Of a stretch of 64,000 nt of DNA, positions 60,281 through 64,000 are shown one piece after another. Source of the stretch: Rutidosis leptorrhynchoides (lineage: Eukaryota; Streptophyta; Magnoliopsida; Asterales; Asteraceae); NCBI RefSeq assembly GCF_046630445.1, contig NC_092340.1, forward strand, positions 22,084,001 to 22,148,000, read 5' to 3'. Below the pieces are notes generated by a model. That model was not told the origin of the DNA, did no database searches, and saw only the letters and a list, made by a program, of their open reading frames with translations. How positions within the stretch are numbered: the first letter of the stretch is position 1; the number at the start of each line of letters is the position of its first letter. The position numbers and the translations under genes are program-made.

Positions 60281-63200
60281 CTCATCCTGCATATCCTGAT
60301 CAAAAAATTCAAGTGGGATGCAATGTTAGTGCGGATACCAAGAAATAAATTGTGCAGTTACTTGTGCAGTACATGGATGTTTTTGCTTGGTGTGAAAATG
60401 ATATGACTGGTGTTTCGCTTCATATTGCGGAACACAGATTTAATGTAAATCCAGCTTTAAAACCTATAGTGCAGAAGCGTAGAGGCATGGCCCCCGATCG
60501 CGCTAAGTGGCTGTGCGAAGAGGTAACAAAATTGGTGAGAGCTGGAATTTTACGCGAAGTTCAATATCAATCATGGATTGCGAATCCAGTGTTGGTAAAA
60601 AAGCCTGATGGCTCGTGGAGAATGTGTATTGATTTCAAGGATTTAAATAAAGCGTGCCCTAAAGATAATTATCCACTTCCAGAAATTGATTTGAAACTAG
60701 AATCTTTACATGCTTTTCCATATAAATGTTTTTTGGATGCGGCAAGGAGATATCATCAGATCCCAATGGCCAACGAAGACGCAGATAAAACCACTTTTCA
60801 TACAGGCAAAGGCATATTCTCTTATATAATGATACCTTTTGGTTTAATCAATGCGGGTGCGACATATCAGCGCTTAATTGACACTGCGTTCGAAAAGCAA
60901 ATTGGGCATAATCTTGAGGCTTATGTAGATGATTTAGAAATTAAAAGCACAACGCAAGAGCGCATTATTGACGATATGCGGGAAACATTTGATACATTGC
61001 ACATGATAAACATGAAGCTTAATCCGCTAAAGTGTAGTTTTGGCGAAACTGAAAGAAAGTTTTTGGGATATCTTGTTACTGAGCAAGGTAGTCAAAGCTA
61101 ATCCAAAGAAAACTGTGGCTATTGAAAATATGACGGCACCAAAGACGGTCAAGGAAGTGCAAAGTTTGACAGGAAAATTAGCCGCATTAACGCGTTTCTT
61201 GTCTAAGGTCGCTGAAACACAATTACCGTTTTTCAAAACTTTAAAAATGCTGCTTGAAACAAAAGAGTTTTGTTTGGACAAGTGAAGCTGAAACCGCGTT
61301 TCAGGAAATGAAGAAGTTATTAAAAACTTTGCCTACGTTAACAGCGCCAATTGATGGCGAAACTCTTTACCTTTATATATCGGTAGCTAATGAAGCTTTT
61401 GGCTCAGTTCTAGTTGCGGAAAGGGATAAAATACAAAAACATGTGTATTTTGTCAGTAAAGCTCTCACAGAAAGTGAGATAAACTATGCGCCAATTGAAA
61501 AATTTGTGTATGCGCTCATATTAACATCACGAAGGTTAAGAAGATATTTTCAAGGGCATCCAGTGCACGTGTTAACTAACATGTCGGTTAAGCAAGTCTT
61601 AACAAAACCAGAGATATCTGGTAGACTTGCGTTGTGGGCAGTAGAGTTAGGTGCTTATCAAATCTCTTACCTTCCGCGCAATGCTGTAAAGGGCCAAGTT
61701 TTGGCGGATTATCTCGCCAAAATGACCGGGGAGTTGGAGGTGATTAATGAGCGAACAGAATTAAATTCAGTGGTTGGCGAAACATGGGATTTATTTACTG
61801 ATGGAGCTTCGTGTGCAGAAGGTGCTGGTGCGGGTTTGGTGTTGGCAAGCCCAAGTGGTGAGGAGCATACGTACGCGTTACGTTTTAATTTTGATGTGAC
61901 AAATAATGAAGCGAAATATGAAGCCTTGCTTGCTGGTTTAAATATTGCGCGAAAAATGGATATCACTAAGTTGCGGGCATTTACAGATTCGCAATTAGTG
62001 GCAAATCAGTTTAATGGCTCTTTTGAGGCACATGATTCCTCAATGCAGAAATATTTACAGTTGTTGAAAGAATTGCCAGTGCGGTTCGAGCATTTTGAAA
62101 TCGCGCAAGTGCCAAGAAGTCAAAATAAGAAGGTGGATGCTTTGAGTAAGTTGGCCGCTCTAACATTTTCGCACTTTCGAAAATAAGTTTGGGTTGAGGA
62201 ATTGCCAAGCAAATCAATAGATAATGAATTAATGATTGCGTCTGTTGTAGAAGAACAACCAAATTGGATGGAACCAATTTTGCAATACATCCGCAATGAT
62301 ATTTTGTCAAGTGATAAGCGCGAAGCTAGCTTAGTAAGAGAGCGAGCACCAATGTATATCATTCAAAATGACATCTTGTATCGTAAATCATATTGCGGTC
62401 CAATGATGCAGTGTGTGGGCTCAATTGAAGTAGAAATGATAATTGATGAAGTGCATAATGGTTCTTGTGCATTGCATTCAGGCTACAAAACTATTGCGGC
62501 AAAAATTATGCGGATGGGTTACTTTTGGCCATCCCTATATCGCGATGTTGCAAAGATTGTTAAGCGTTGTAAAAGCTGCCAAAGGCATGCTCCGCAGAAT
62601 CGGATGCCAAGGCATGATATGATTCCTGTTAATTCGCCATGACCATTTCACAAGTGGGCTATTGACATTGTAGGACCATTTCCCGCAGGACCCGGCAATG
62701 TCAAATTCCTGATTGTGGCAATTGACTAATTTACAAGTTTGGTATTCCACGTGAATTGGTTAGTGATAATGGTGCCCAAATAGCGAAAGGTCCTTTTAAA
62801 ACATGGTGCACTGATTTAAATATAATCCAAAAATTTACATCAGTGGCGCATCCACAGGCTAATGGCTTATGCGAAGTAACCAACCGCGATATTGTAAGCG
62901 GTATTAAAAAGAGGTTTTTCGAAAAGCGAACTGGCTGGGTGGATGAATTGCCCAATGTGTTGTGGGCACATCGCACTACTTTCAAGAAAAGCACAGGGGA
63001 AACACCTTTTAGTTTGGTATATGGCTCTGAGGCAGTAATACCCACTGAAATTCTTGTGCCAACGCATAGAGTCGCTAACTTCGAGGAAGAAGCAAATGAT
63101 GATGCATTGGGCGAAAATCTGAATTTCATCGAAGAGCGACGATTGATGGCTGCTATCAGAGAGGCAAATAATAAACAACAAATTGCCAAGTATTATAACA

Positions 63201-63417
63201 AAAGAGTGTGTGCTTTATCTTTTGATATAGGCGAATGGGTACTGCGAAATAATGATGCAAGTAGAGCAGAAAAACTTGGCAAATTAGGACCTAATTGGGA
63301 GGGTCATTATCAAGTTGTGGCAATTAATGCAGCAGGTCCATATAAGCTCGCAGATGTAGAAGGACGAACTTTACCTAGTGCGTGGCATGCCGCTTTATTA
63401 AAGCGATATTATGCGTA
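60280..63417 (+). pseudogene. Tat-lineage gypsy pol with two RNase H domains
   Basis: RT: MCIDFKDLNKACPKDNYPLP and the catalytic AYVDDLEIKS. RNase H: LYLYISVANEAFGSVLV. A second, archaeal-type RNase H: DLFTDGASCAEGAGAGLVL with NNEAKYEALLAGL. The double RNase H is a marker of the Tat lineage. Integrase: His/Cys region, then WAIDIVGPFP, a deletion of about 35 residues after KFLIVAID, GIPRELVSDNG and PQANGLCEVTNRD. It ends GPYKLADVEGRTLPSAWHAA. Frameshifts lie near 61085, 61250 and 62730, with stops at 60346, 62184 and 62640. gag and protease are absent, and the 5' end joins a Harbinger remnant. Confidence 0.85.
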
Positions 63418-64000
63418 ACTCTGGGAAAATAACGTGAAGGCCAAAATGCATATGTATAAAGTGCGAAATTAGTTGCAAGGCCTATACTTGATATTCTTTC
63501 TATGTGTTTTTATTTTTAATTTTTGCAAGTCTGTATCACACTTGTAAGAGTATAAAAAGTAGACACTTGTAAGAATATGCAAAAAAGTTTGTTTGTGAAA
63601 TGCCAAAAGTTTATGAAATGGTTTGTATTTTATTTCATAGTGCTGAGGTGTTTCGCGACGTTTAAGTGGCGAAGTGATGAAATTGCCCACTTTCGCAGAA
63701 AATAACTATTGCGAAAGGAACTTAAAATCCTAAGTATTTGATTTTGCCATACTTAGATGCTTCGCGATGCTAATTGATTGCCTAAGGATCGCTTTGGCGG
63801 ACTTAGAAGATTCATAACGTATAAATATACACGCAATACAGATTGTTTCGCAAAAGTACATACTTATTATGTGCACGATAATAAAAGTTGGAAATTGCAA
63901 AGGACAAGTCCGTGTTATGAATATTATTGATGAAAGCGCTATATAAATAAAAGTACTTGCAAATATATATGGAAATGCGAAAATTTTATTAATAATTGCG
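63418..64000 (+). other. 3' noncoding region after Tat pol
   Basis: AT-rich with short repeats such as CACTTGTAAGARTAT (two copies near 63539-63577) and TTCGCGA/TTTCGCR motifs. No LTR start is identifiable before the window ends. Tat elements often have a long spacer here. Confidence 0.5.

Overview
This window is a transposon-rich stretch of a plant nuclear genome with one recognisable host gene. It is AT-rich. The gene has six small exons with GT-AG introns and plant-type protein similarity, and all the element families belong to plant lineages. The LTR start TGTGACRACCCGG and the overall repeat style suggest a eudicot, probably Asteraceae. That placement is inference from recalled family features; no search was run.

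Layout. (1) 1-7597: 3' part of a Ty3/gypsy chromovirus, with gag-pol in one frame broken only by four stop codons and a 3.25 kb 3' LTR. (2) 7598-9711: unassigned sequence with LTR-like promoter features. (3) 9712-21863: an Athila-like Ty3/gypsy element with unusual architecture. A 5'-truncated LTR directly abuts RT, a retropepsin-like domain follows integrase in the same frame, and an ATHILA-type ORF appears to be expressed by splicing. (4) 21864-23580: tail and LTR of a plus-strand Ty1/copia element, abutting a minus-strand copia gag-pol at 23581-26904. (5) 26905-27883: two small DNA-transposon derivatives, one a clear hAT MITE with an 8-bp target-site duplication (TSD). (6) 28718-31248: a receptor-like protein kinase gene of the MRH1/MDIS type, apparently lacking its LRR exons and carrying pseudokinase substitutions. 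(7) 31738-32079: a PIF/Harbinger-type MITE. (8) 33204-35764: an inverted-repeat element with Helitron-like 3' ends, carrying an inserted 1.38 kb mini LTR retrotransposon with perfect TSD. (9) 37178-40845: a solo LTR with TSD CTTAA. (10) 41436-60280: a cluster of PIF/Harbinger-related elements that carry copies of a small ORF. Into it were inserted a SINE, a complete 12.46 kb non-autonomous gypsy element of the LARD (large retrotransposon derivative) class (43807-56269, TSD CCAAT), and an RTE-type LINE (TSD TGTATTCAACA). (11) 60280-64000: a degenerate Tat-lineage gypsy pol with two RNase H domains.

How the parts relate. The chromovirus, the solo LTR and the LARD share LTR termini and the motif just upstream of the 3' LTR, so an autonomous chromovirus of this kind is the likely source of trans-acting proteins for the LARD. 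The Harbinger-related elements share a promoter, a palindromic minisatellite and a small protein ORF (motif VNxGGxF) that is not the usual Myb-like second ORF; this is the best candidate here for something undescribed. Nesting gives a relative order: Harbinger-type element, then SINE, then LARD. The LINE entered the Harbinger element independently. All retroelement reading frames are broken. The receptor-like gene is the only locus that looks expressible as a host protein.
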